Assembly (NCBI GenBank): GCA_010032125.1
Contig: RHAU01000011.1
Location: forward strand, 1-11,159
From: Actinomycetota bacterium
Lineage (GTDB): Bacteria > Actinomycetota > Actinomycetes > Nanopelagicales > Nanopelagicaceae
DNA length: 11,159 bases
Direction: 5' to 3'
In this document: positions 1 through 6,605 of the stretch, piece after piece
Numbering within the stretch: position 1 is the stretch's first letter
Layout: each line of letters starts with the position of its first letter
Notes under the pieces: model-generated
What the model was told of the DNA's origin: nothing
Databases searched by the model: none
The model's input: only the letters and a program-made list of their open reading frames with translations
Translations under genes and position numbers: made by a program

Positions 1-723
1 GGAACTATCGGTGTTGCGACTGTCTTGGTGGAGAAGGGTTTAGTGAAAGTGACAGAACCTGTCACAACAATTCGCCTTGATACCCCGGCAGGATTGGTTG
101 TTGTTGATGTCGCGGTTCGTAATGGAAGAGCGTTGAACGTTACGTTAACCAACGTTCCCTCTTTTCTTTATGCTCGCGACCAGGAAGTTGAGGTCGCTGG
201 ATTTGGAAAACTCCAATACGACATCGCATATGGCGGAAATTTCTATGCAATAGTTCCAATAGATCGAGTCGGTATCGAATTTCGACGAGAGAATGGCAAT
301 AAGTTTTTAGATTTAGGTTTACGCATAAGCGATGCCATTAATGAACAGAATCGACCAGTTCATCCAGAGAATCCAGCGATAGCTGTTTGCCACCATATTG
401 ATTTCATAGCTCCTGGTGATTCACCTTTGCATTGGAAGAATGCAATGGCAATTCACCCGGGATGGTTCGACCGTTCTCCTTGCGGAACCGGAACCAGCGC
501 ACGACTTGCGCAGCTCTTTGCGCTCGGAGAGATGTCCCTCGATGATGTTCTCATTAACGAATCTTGGATTGGTTCAATATTCCAGGGCAGAATTAAAGAG
601 AGAACTCGAGTCGGAAATATTGATGCCATAGTCCCCACAATTACTGGTCGCGCATGGATAATGGGTGAAGCAACATGGACGCTTGATGCAACTGATCCAT
701 TTCCAGAAGGGTTTCTTGTTTAA
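1..723 (+). CDS. Proline racemase family protein, probably 4-hydroxyproline 2-epimerase (5' end missing)
   Basis: Members of this family interconvert the L and D forms of proline or 4-hydroxyproline with two catalytic cysteines and no cofactor. The reading frame is open from the first base, and the first visible residues, GTIGVAT, are those that follow the first catalytic Cys in the family motif (MCGHGTIG). The start and about 90 residues, including that Cys, therefore lie outside the window; about 240 of the usual 310-340 residues are present. The second catalytic Cys is in DRSPCGTGTSA (codon at 481-483). TNVPSF and DIAYGGNFYA are further family blocks, and the C-terminus (PEGFLV) looks complete. 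The next gene, an aldehyde dehydrogenase resembling 2-oxoglutarate semialdehyde dehydrogenase, favours 4-hydroxyproline over proline as substrate. The family is certain; the substrate is inferred. Trans-3-hydroxyproline dehydratase, which lacks the first Cys, cannot be excluded because that residue is not visible. Confidence 0.87.
   Translation, partial: GTIGVATVLVEKGLVKVTEPVTTIRLDTPAGLVVVDVAVRNGRALNVTLTNVPSFLYARDQEVEVAGFGKLQYDIAYGGNFYAIVPIDRVGIEFRRENGNKFLDLGLRISDAINEQNRPVHPENPAIAVCHHIDFIAPGDSPLHWKNAMAIHPGWFDRSPCGTGTSARLAQLFALGEMSLDDVLINESWIGSIFQGRIKERTRVGNIDAIVPTITGRAWIMGEATWTLDATDPFPEGFLV
705..711 (+). promoter_or_regulatory. Ribosome binding site for the downstream aldehyde dehydrogenase
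   Basis: AGAAGGG lies inside the last codons of the epimerase gene, 12 nt before the GTG at 724. The spacing is somewhat long. It is the only Shine-Dalgarno-like sequence near this start, and it supports GTG 724 because the preceding in-frame codon is a stop. Confidence 0.4.
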
Positions 724-2040
724 GTGAATATTTCAGAGATCGTCTCCCGCGCTCGAGTTGCCCACATCGAATGGGCAGCAAATCCCATTGCGCGATCCAA
801 TGCGTTAGCAGCCATTGCTTCGACATTCATCGCTGAAAAAGAGCGAATTATCGAAGCCATGGTCACCGAAGTACATAAACCCATTACCGAAGCTCGCGGT
901 GAATGCGCCCGAGCAATCGCTATCTTGCAGTACTTCAGCTCCGCTGTACTCGATCCGGACGGCACTTCTTTTCCTACACAAGCACCACACCTCATACTTT
1001 CGATGCGCCGTCCTTATGGCGTTGCCGGATTAATAACTCCCTGGAATTTTCCGATTGCGATTCCTATATGGAAAGCAGCGCCTGCCCTAGCGGCTGGAAA
1101 TGCGGTTCTCATCAAACCAAGTGAATTTGCAAACAACTCTGCGATTCTGATGGCCGAACTTATGCAAAAGTCCTTGCCCGAAAATATCTTTACTGTTCTT
1201 CCAGGTGGTCCTGAAACCGGATCGGCACTTGTTGAAGAAGCAGATGTCATCTCCTTCACTGGTTCAGTTCGCGTTGGAAAATCTGTCGTAGCGAGGGCTG
1301 CGCAGTTGGGTAAACCAGTTCAAGCAGAGATGGGTGGGCATAACCCAGCAATCGTCCTACCTGATGCCGATCTCAATCTTCTTGCAAGCAGTATCCAGAT
1401 TGGTGCATTTAGTTATTCAGGACAAAAGTGCACGGCAACTCGTCGAATCATCATCGTCGGAAATGACGAGCGTAAGAAGGACGTTGTTGACTCTCTCAAG
1501 GCCGCAACAGAGAAGCTCGTTGTTGGCGATCCGCGAGATGAAAAGACATTTATCGGTCCACTTATTCATGCCGCTTCGTATCAGAATTATGTCGACGCAA
1601 TAACTAATGCTCAGCGTTCCGGAACAATCCTTGCCGGAGGCACAGTAACTACTGACGGATCTCATCTGCCGAGCGCAACACTGACGGATGGACTTGCCTC
1701 AGATCATCCACTGATGTGCAATGAAGTCTTTGCTCCCATCGCTCACATTGCTCATGTAGGCAGCACAAAAGAGGCTATTTCTTTGGCAAATTCCGTTTCA
1801 TTTGGATTGACCGCTTCTATCCATACCGCAGATCTTGAGGCGGCCCTTCGCATCTCTCGCTTACTTGAAACTGGCATGGTCAAAATCAACGCCCCAACGG
1901 CTGGCGTAGATTTTCATGCGCCCTTTGGTGGAGATAAAGATTCGTCCTACGGGATGCGGGAGCAAGGTAAGGCAGCCTTAGATTTCTATACCCATACAAA
2001 AACTGTCACGTTTAATGCTGGTCAGAGTAAGTTTAAGTAA
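724..2040 (+). CDS. Aldehyde dehydrogenase, likely 2-oxoglutarate semialdehyde dehydrogenase, with a short N-terminus
   Basis: This is an NAD(P)-dependent aldehyde dehydrogenase. Visible landmarks are TPWNFP (Asn108), the cofactor lysine in IKPSE (Lys131), FTGSVRVG (178-185), the general base in AEMGG (Glu202), the nucleophile in SGQKCT (Cys236), NEVFAP (333-338), and the C-terminal oligomerisation strand FYTHTKTV. FGGDKDSSYGMREQG (401-415) matches the FGGxKxSSxGxREQG signature I associate with 2-oxoglutarate semialdehyde dehydrogenases (B. subtilis YcbD type). That enzyme performs the last step of hydroxyproline or glucarate breakdown, so it fits the upstream epimerase. At 438 residues it is about 40 shorter than usual, all from the N-terminus: the NPATG-type strand is absent, and the preceding in-frame codon is the TAA of the epimerase, so the frame cannot be extended. 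Other substrates, such as succinate semialdehyde, remain possible. Confidence 0.85.
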   Translation: MNISEIVSRARVAHIEWAANPIARSNALAAIASTFIAEKERIIEAMVTEVHKPITEARGECARAIAILQYFSSAVLDPDGTSFPTQAPHLILSMRRPYGVAGLITPWNFPIAIPIWKAAPALAAGNAVLIKPSEFANNSAILMAELMQKSLPENIFTVLPGGPETGSALVEEADVISFTGSVRVGKSVVARAAQLGKPVQAEMGGHNPAIVLPDADLNLLASSIQIGAFSYSGQKCTATRRIIIVGNDERKKDVVDSLKAATEKLVVGDPRDEKTFIGPLIHAASYQNYVDAITNAQRSGTILAGGTVTTDGSHLPSATLTDGLASDHPLMCNEVFAPIAHIAHVGSTKEAISLANSVSFGLTASIHTADLEAALRISRLLETGMVKINAPTAGVDFHAPFGGDKDSSYGMREQGKAALDFYTHTKTVTFNAGQSKFK

Positions 2041-2045
2041 GCATT

Positions 2046-2051
2046 TAAACT
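2046..2051 (+). promoter_or_regulatory. Candidate -10 box for a leaderless trhO transcript
   Basis: TAAACT fits the actinobacterial -10 consensus TANNNT and ends with 6 nt between it and the GTG start at 2058. Transcription would then begin at or beside the start codon. The purine run AAGGG (2052-2056) is too close to the GTG to act as a normal Shine-Dalgarno. No good -35 is visible. This is inference from position and sequence only. Confidence 0.33.
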
Positions 2052-2057
2052 AAGGGT

Positions 2058-2963
2058 GTGCCGAACAAGATAATTCTTTACTACGGATTCGCCCCTGTCG
2101 CTGATCCAGAAACGCTCAAACTTTGGCAATCCACGCTATGCGAATCACTGAATCTCAAGGGTCGTATTTTGATCTCGCGCCATGGAATCAATGGAACTTT
2201 GGGCGGCGATATGGACGATCTGAAGAAATATGTGAAGCAGACAAAACAATATCCCGGTTTTAAGAAGATAGATTTCAAGTGGTCTGAAGGTACTGGAAAT
2301 GATTTTCCGCGATTGAGTGTAAAAGTTCGCGATGAACTCGTTACCTTCGGCGCGAGCGATGAGATTGAAGTTAATGAAAGCGGCGTCATTAATGGCGGCA
2401 AACATCTAACCCCGGAAGAAGTTCATCAACTTGTTGAGAATCGTGGCGATGAAGTGATCTTTTTTGATGGCCGTAATTCCTATGAAGCAAAAGTTGGTAA
2501 ATTTAAGAACGCGGTTGTTCCCAATGTAAACACCACAAAGGATTTCATCGCAGAACTTGAAAGTGGTAAATATGATTCTTTGAAATCCAAGCCCGTCGTT
2601 ACGTATTGCACTGGCGGCATTCGTTGCGAAGTTCTCTCTGCTGTGATGAAGAAGCGGGGATTTCAAGAGGTTTATCAAATGAGCGGCGGTATCGTTCGAT
2701 ATGGCGAGAAATTTAAGGACGACGGTTATTGGGAGGGTTCGCTGTACACCTTTGACGGACGTATGACCATTGATTTTTCAGAGAAGACACATGTCATCGG
2801 CAAGTGCGATAAATGCGGGGCAGCAACCAAATCTTTCCGAAACTGCGCGGACGACTATTGCCACCAACTGTATTTGCTCTGTGACGCATGTAATTCTGAT
2901 CCGCTCAATCTGGCATGTACACATATCCAGAGTGAAACGCGCGATCCAGAAGCAGTTGGTTAG
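2058..2963 (+). CDS. trhO: tRNA uridine(34) hydroxylase TrhO (rhodanese-related, YceA/UPF0176 family)
   Basis: TrhO uses molecular oxygen to hydroxylate U34 in the anticodon of certain tRNAs, the first step towards (methoxy)carbonylmethoxy-uridine, in the cytoplasm. The 301-residue protein has the usual domain order. An N-terminal domain carries GINGTLGG (43-50); a rhodanese domain starts near VIFFDGRN (133-140) and holds the active loop CTGGIRCE with Cys184; a C-terminal cysteine-rich segment has Cys at 250, 253, 263, 268, 275, 278 and 287, probably binding metal. Length and motifs match the family throughout. The start is GTG, 17 nt after the aldehyde dehydrogenase stop, without a well-placed ribosome binding site. 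A candidate -10 box suggests its own leaderless promoter, so it need not be co-transcribed with the catabolic genes before it. It appears to be an intact housekeeping gene. Confidence 0.93.
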   Translation: MPNKIILYYGFAPVADPETLKLWQSTLCESLNLKGRILISRHGINGTLGGDMDDLKKYVKQTKQYPGFKKIDFKWSEGTGNDFPRLSVKVRDELVTFGASDEIEVNESGVINGGKHLTPEEVHQLVENRGDEVIFFDGRNSYEAKVGKFKNAVVPNVNTTKDFIAELESGKYDSLKSKPVVTYCTGGIRCEVLSAVMKKRGFQEVYQMSGGIVRYGEKFKDDGYWEGSLYTFDGRMTIDFSEKTHVIGKCDKCGAATKSFRNCADDYCHQLYLLCDACNSDPLNLACTHIQSETRDPEAVG

Positions 2964-2968
2964 TTATA

Positions 2969-3706
2969 TTGTTCAAAAGGAATCTACGTCCTCCGATTGC
3001 AGTGGACGCTCACAAGTATTCAAGAGGTGTCGTTGCAATAGCCGCTGGATCCTCTAAATTTCCTGGAGCAGCGCTTCTGACCGTTGCCGGAGCGCGACAT
3101 GGTGGCGCTGGCTACGTGAAATTTCTACCACCGGATCGACGAGTTGCAGATTTAGTAATTTCACAATTCCCCGATGTCGTACCTATTTCAACGCTGATGC
3201 GAGAACGTTGCGACGCGATTGTTATTGGTCCAGGTGGGGCTACGGTGAGAAAGATTCCTGAATTGATTCCTCTTGTACTTGATAGCTCCGCACTACCTCT
3301 CGCTCGAAAGGCCCGAGAAGGAATCACTGTTGTTACACCACATGAAGGCGAACTCTCTCTTCTTGGTTACCAACGTGGTGATCGAGATTCTCTTGCGACA
3401 CAAATCTCGAAAGAACTTGGGGTCATCGTTGTTTTGAAAGGTCCGAAAACTCTCGTCGCTTCTGCAGGAAACAAGACCTTTATTGATGCTATCGGAGGCT
3501 CTGAACTTGCAACCGCGGGATCAGGTGACATTCTTGCTGGAATTATCGGTTCCATGTTGGCTTCCTGGAAACCACGTGATTCTGCAGGCGCGCATCACGT
3601 TGTCTGTCAAGCAGTTGAACTTCATTCTCGCGCTGGACGTCGAGCTGCAGAGAAGTATCGCTCCGTCACCGCCCGGGAGATAGCAGAATCACTTCCCTTG
3701 GTCTAG
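2969..3706 (+). CDS. nnrD: ADP/ATP-dependent NAD(P)H-hydrate dehydratase (ribokinase-like fold)
   Basis: This enzyme repairs damaged NADH and NADPH by dehydrating their hydrates, using ADP or ATP. Family landmarks are HKYSRGVVAIAAGS (15-28), GGAGYVKF (45-52), the GPG loop at 87-89, TPHEGEL (123-129), the nucleotide-binding segment VVLKGPKTLV (154-163) and ATAGSGDILAGIIG (181-194), whose Asp187 is the expected catalytic base. At 245 residues it is shorter than the usual 270-290 and carries only the dehydratase, not the fused epimerase domain (NnrE) found in many bacteria. The usual DADAL-like motif reads DSSAL (105-109), a departure from consensus. The start is uncertain: TTG 2969 lies 5 nt after the trhO stop and could be used by reinitiation, while GTG 3002 would begin the protein directly before HKYSRG. 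An in-frame stop at 2933-2935 limits extension. Confidence 0.86.
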   Translation: MFKRNLRPPIAVDAHKYSRGVVAIAAGSSKFPGAALLTVAGARHGGAGYVKFLPPDRRVADLVISQFPDVVPISTLMRERCDAIVIGPGGATVRKIPELIPLVLDSSALPLARKAREGITVVTPHEGELSLLGYQRGDRDSLATQISKELGVIVVLKGPKTLVASAGNKTFIDAIGGSELATAGSGDILAGIIGSMLASWKPRDSAGAHHVVCQAVELHSRAGRRAAEKYRSVTAREIAESLPLV

Positions 3707-3715
3707 CAACCGAGT

Positions 3716-3726
3716 AGGTGGCACCT
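3716..3726. promoter_or_regulatory. Short palindrome (possible operator) upstream of the aminotransferase-mmsA pair
   Basis: AGGTGGCACCT has perfect 5-bp arms (AGGTG/CACCT) around one central base, in the 44-nt gap between nnrD and the aminotransferase. If transcription starts at 3751, it covers about -35 to -25, where a repressor would block RNA polymerase. I did not find a second clear copy in the window. Function is inferred. Confidence 0.25.
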
Positions 3727-3735
3727 CACGCCTAG

Positions 3736-3744
3736 TGATTAAAT
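3736..3744 (+). promoter_or_regulatory. Candidate extended -10 promoter for a leaderless aminotransferase-mmsA transcript
   Basis: TGATTAAAT reads as an extended -10 element: TG (3736-3737), one base, then TTAAAT (3739-3744). Six bases separate it from the ATG at 3751, and that stretch contains no ribosome binding site, so the mRNA probably starts at the ATG. TTAAAT departs from TANNNT at its second base. Confidence 0.33.
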
Positions 3745-3750
3745 ACGAAC

Positions 3751-5106
3751 ATGACGGAATTTCTCCCTAATCCTGAACGAGGAAAAGAAGTATTTGATCT
3801 CGATCGTTCTTATGTTTTTCACTCGTGGTCTGCCCAAGGTCAAATCTCTCCCCTTCCAGTTGCAACGGGCAAAGGTTCATACTTCTGGGACTTTGATGGG
3901 AAGAAATACTTAGATTTTTCCTGCCAATTAGTTTTCACCAATATTGGTTTTCAACACCCAAAAGTTGTCGATGCCATCAAGCAGCAGGCTGACCTACTCA
4001 CCACAATTGCGCCGCAAGTCGCAAATGAAGCACGAGGTGAAGCCGCACGACGCATCGTCGAACTCGCCGGAAAAGATCATGTCAAGGTCTTCTTTACCAA
4101 TGGCGGAGCAGATGGCAACGAGAACGCGATTCGCATGGCGCGGTTATTTACTGGAAGACATAAGGTCCTCTCCTTCTATCGTTCCTATCACGGAAATACC
4201 AGCGCAGCTATTGCGGCGACAGGAGATCCTCGTCGTTGGCCAAATGAATTTGCTTATGGCCATGTTCATTTCTTTGGTCCCTATCTTTACCGCTCTGCTT
4301 TTTGGGCAACGTCAGAGGAAGAAGAGTGCAAGAGAGCGTTGGAGCATCTCGAGAACACAATTATTTTCGAAGGCGCAAATACCATTGCTGCAATTCTGAT
4401 TGAGACTGTTGTAGGCACTGCCGGAGTTTTGATTCCACCCAAGGGATACTTGGAAGGAGTTCGCGCTCTCTGTGACAAATACGGAATAGTCTGGATTGCA
4501 GATGAGGTGATGTCCGGATTTGGACGAACCGGAAAATGGTTTGCATATCAACACTCCACAGTTGAGCCAGATCTCATCGTTTTTGCAAAAGGTGTCAATT
4601 CAGGTTATGTCCCACTTGGCGGTGTCGTGATTTCAAAGAAAATTGCTGACACTTTCAATGACCGAGTATTTCCTGGTGGCCTTACATATTCTGGTCATCC
4701 CCTCGCCTGCGCTGCCGCTGTTGCAACAATCGACGTGATGAAAGAAGAGAAAATCGTCGATAACGCTGCTCGGATTGGTGCTGAAGTGATTGGACCAGGA
4801 CTTCGTGACCTTGCCACAAGGCATCCGGTTATTGGCGAAGTGCGCGGTATCGGCGTCTTCTGGGCACTTGATCTCGTTACCGATAGAAGCACACGCGCTC
4901 CACTTGCACCTTATGCCGGTTCAAGTCCAGCAATGAACGAACTTGTCGGGGAATGTAAGAAATTGGGCTTGATGCCTATGTCTAATTTCAATCGTATCCA
5001 CGTTGTCCCGCCATGCAATGTGACAGAGGCAGAAGCAAAAGAAGGTATTGCGCTCTTGGATAAAGCATTTTCAGTCGTTGATAAGTACTACACAGGAGCG
5101 CGTTAA
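3751..5106 (+). CDS. Class III PLP-dependent aminotransferase (beta-alanine/3-aminoisobutyrate or taurine type)
   Basis: This is a fold-type I omega-aminotransferase that moves an amino group from a terminal amine to a keto acid. NGGADGNENAIRMAR (117-131) holds the PLP phosphate, YRSYHGNT (143-150) stacks on the cofactor ring, IADEVMSGFGRTG (249-261) contains Asp251 for the pyridine nitrogen, and Lys280 in FAKGVNSGY forms the Schiff base. TYSGHPLACAAA (312-323) is another class III block. The 451 residues form a complete protein. HSWSAQ near the N-terminus (24-29) recalls taurine and beta-alanine aminotransferases. The stop overlaps the mmsA start by one base (TAATG), so the two genes are co-translated. 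Because MmsA consumes malonate or methylmalonate semialdehyde, the likely substrates are beta-alanine and/or 3-aminoisobutyrate, from pyrimidine breakdown. Taurine or 4-aminobutyrate cannot be excluded from sequence alone. Confidence 0.88.
   Translation: MTEFLPNPERGKEVFDLDRSYVFHSWSAQGQISPLPVATGKGSYFWDFDGKKYLDFSCQLVFTNIGFQHPKVVDAIKQQADLLTTIAPQVANEARGEAARRIVELAGKDHVKVFFTNGGADGNENAIRMARLFTGRHKVLSFYRSYHGNTSAAIAATGDPRRWPNEFAYGHVHFFGPYLYRSAFWATSEEEECKRALEHLENTIIFEGANTIAAILIETVVGTAGVLIPPKGYLEGVRALCDKYGIVWIADEVMSGFGRTGKWFAYQHSTVEPDLIVFAKGVNSGYVPLGGVVISKKIADTFNDRVFPGGLTYSGHPLACAAAVATIDVMKEEKIVDNAARIGAEVIGPGLRDLATRHPVIGEVRGIGVFWALDLVTDRSTRAPLAPYAGSSPAMNELVGECKKLGLMPMSNFNRIHVVPPCNVTEAEAKEGIALLDKAFSVVDKYYTGAR
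5094..5098 (+). promoter_or_regulatory. Ribosome binding site of mmsA
   Basis: AGGAG lies 7 nt before the ATG at 5106, inside the last codons of the aminotransferase. It is the best-placed Shine-Dalgarno on the plus strand, fixes the mmsA start and supports translational coupling. Confidence 0.7.
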
Positions 5107-6596
5107 TGGAGCGGATTACACATTTTATCGGCGGTAAAAAATGGGAAGGCGTTGCACAGCGAACTGGAGAAGTCTTTAATCCTGCGACAGGAGCGGTAGT
5201 TGCGCATGTCGATTTCGCCACTGCTGATGTTCTAGACAATGCAGTCCAAGTGGCACAAAAAGCTTTTGTCGAATGGCGTACGACGTCGCTCGCAAAACGT
5301 ACCCAGACTCTTTTTGCTTTCCGAGAGATCGTCAATCAAAGAAAAGAGGAGCTTGCTGCTGCTATCACTCGCGAGCATGGCAAGGTGCTTTCAGATGCCC
5401 TAGGAGAAGTTACTCGCGGCCTTGAAGTTATCGAATTTGCATGTGGAATTCCGCATCTACTCAAGGGAAGTTATAGCGAATCGGTGTCAACAAGTATTGA
5501 TGTTTACTCGATCCGTCAGCCACTCGGTGTGGCGGCAATCATTTCACCATTTAATTTCCCAGCCATGGTTCCGATGTGGTTCTTCCCTATCGCAATCGCC
5601 GCAGGAAATTGCGTAATAGTCAAGCCAAGCGAAAAAGATCCGACACCAACGATGTTGGTTGCTCAATATTGGAAAGAAGCAGGATTACCAGATGGCGTAT
5701 TTAATGTTGTTCACGGCGACAAAGTTGCGGTCGATGCAATTTTGAATCATCCTGGCATTGCATCTGTTTCCTTCGTTGGCTCTACACCGATAGCCCAATA
5801 CATTTATGAAAATGGCGCTAAGAGCGGTAAGCGAGTTCAAGCCCTCGGTGGCGCAAAGAATCACATGCTGGTCTTGCCTGATGCAGATTTAGATCTTGCA
5901 GCAGATGCGGCGGTCAATGCTGGTTTTGGTTCAGCCGGCGAAAGATGCATGGCGATCTCAGCTCTTGTCGCGGTCGAACCAGTAGCAGACACTCTTGTTG
6001 CCAAAATTGCAGAGCGCATGGCAAAACTTACGACTGGCGATGGAACACAAGGTGCGGATATGGGACCGCTTGTGACTTCGGTCCACCGAGACAAAGTCGC
6101 TTCCTATGTTGATGCCGGCGTTAAAGCAGGAGCAACCTTGGTTGTTGATGGTAGAAATCCGAAGATCAATGGATCCGCTGCTGGATTCTGGCTCGGTCCA
6201 ACTCTCTTTGATCATGTTCGAACTGATATGTCGATCTACACCGACGAAATTTTCGGACCAGTTCTCTCAGTAATTCGCGTGAAGAGTTATGAAGAAGGTT
6301 TGGGCCTCATCAATAGCCATCGTTATGGCAACGGCACTGCAATTTTTACCAATGATGGTGGTGCTGCGCGCCGCTTCCAAAACGAAGTCAACGTGGGAAT
6401 GGTGGGAATCAATGTTCCTATCCCAGTTCCTACCGCTTATTACTCCTTTGGTGGTTGGAAGAGTTCACTCTTTGGCGATACGCATGCCCATGGAACAGAA
6501 GGTGTCCACTTCTTTACCAGAGGTAAGGTCGTGACTAGTCGTTGGCTTGATCCAAGCCATGGCGGCATCAACTTAGGTTTCCCGCAGAATCGTTAA
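5106..6596 (+). CDS. mmsA: Methylmalonate-semialdehyde dehydrogenase (CoA-acylating)
   Basis: MmsA oxidises methylmalonate semialdehyde (or malonate semialdehyde) with NAD+ and CoA, releasing CO2 and giving propionyl-CoA (or acetyl-CoA). The 496-residue protein is full length. SPFNFP contains Asn150, VKPSE is at 172-176, FVGSTPIAQYIY at 223-234, the nucleophile is Cys281 in SAGERCMA, and TDEIFGP is at 379-385. The position where ordinary aldehyde dehydrogenases have a Glu general base (ELGG) reads ALGGAKNH (246-253), so that Glu is absent. This is characteristic of the CoA-dependent MmsA/IolA branch, where CoA rather than water resolves the thioester. Arg280 next to the nucleophile and Arg104 in TRGLEVIEFA are probable carboxylate-binding residues. 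It overlaps the aminotransferase by one base and ends 9 nt from the convergent prpD, whose pathway consumes its propionyl-CoA. No valine-pathway genes are visible. Confidence 0.94.
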   Translation: MERITHFIGGKKWEGVAQRTGEVFNPATGAVVAHVDFATADVLDNAVQVAQKAFVEWRTTSLAKRTQTLFAFREIVNQRKEELAAAITREHGKVLSDALGEVTRGLEVIEFACGIPHLLKGSYSESVSTSIDVYSIRQPLGVAAIISPFNFPAMVPMWFFPIAIAAGNCVIVKPSEKDPTPTMLVAQYWKEAGLPDGVFNVVHGDKVAVDAILNHPGIASVSFVGSTPIAQYIYENGAKSGKRVQALGGAKNHMLVLPDADLDLAADAAVNAGFGSAGERCMAISALVAVEPVADTLVAKIAERMAKLTTGDGTQGADMGPLVTSVHRDKVASYVDAGVKAGATLVVDGRNPKINGSAAGFWLGPTLFDHVRTDMSIYTDEIFGPVLSVIRVKSYEEGLGLINSHRYGNGTAIFTNDGGAARRFQNEVNVGMVGINVPIPVPTAYYSFGGWKSSLFGDTHAHGTEGVHFFTRGKVVTSRWLDPSHGGINLGFPQNR

Positions 6597-6605
6597 CGAA
6601 TCTGG

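Noticed and set aside
25..27. TTG as the start of the proline racemase family gene
   Set aside because: The codons before it encode GTIGVATV, the conserved sequence that follows the first catalytic Cys. The true start is upstream of the window.
3944..4399. A 151-codon plus-strand frame within the aminotransferase gene
   Set aside because: It is out of frame with a clearly real class III aminotransferase, and its low-complexity-like translation has no recognisable motif.
4988..5335. A 115-codon minus-strand frame across the aminotransferase-mmsA junction
   Set aside because: It is antisense to two well-supported genes joined by TAATG coupling and shows no protein-like features.
6590..6599. 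Ten-base palindrome TCGTTAACGA at the mmsA stop codon
   Set aside because: It is A+T-rich, too short for a stable hairpin by itself and partly dictated by the coding and stop sequence. Mentioned only as part of the junction finding, not as a binding site.
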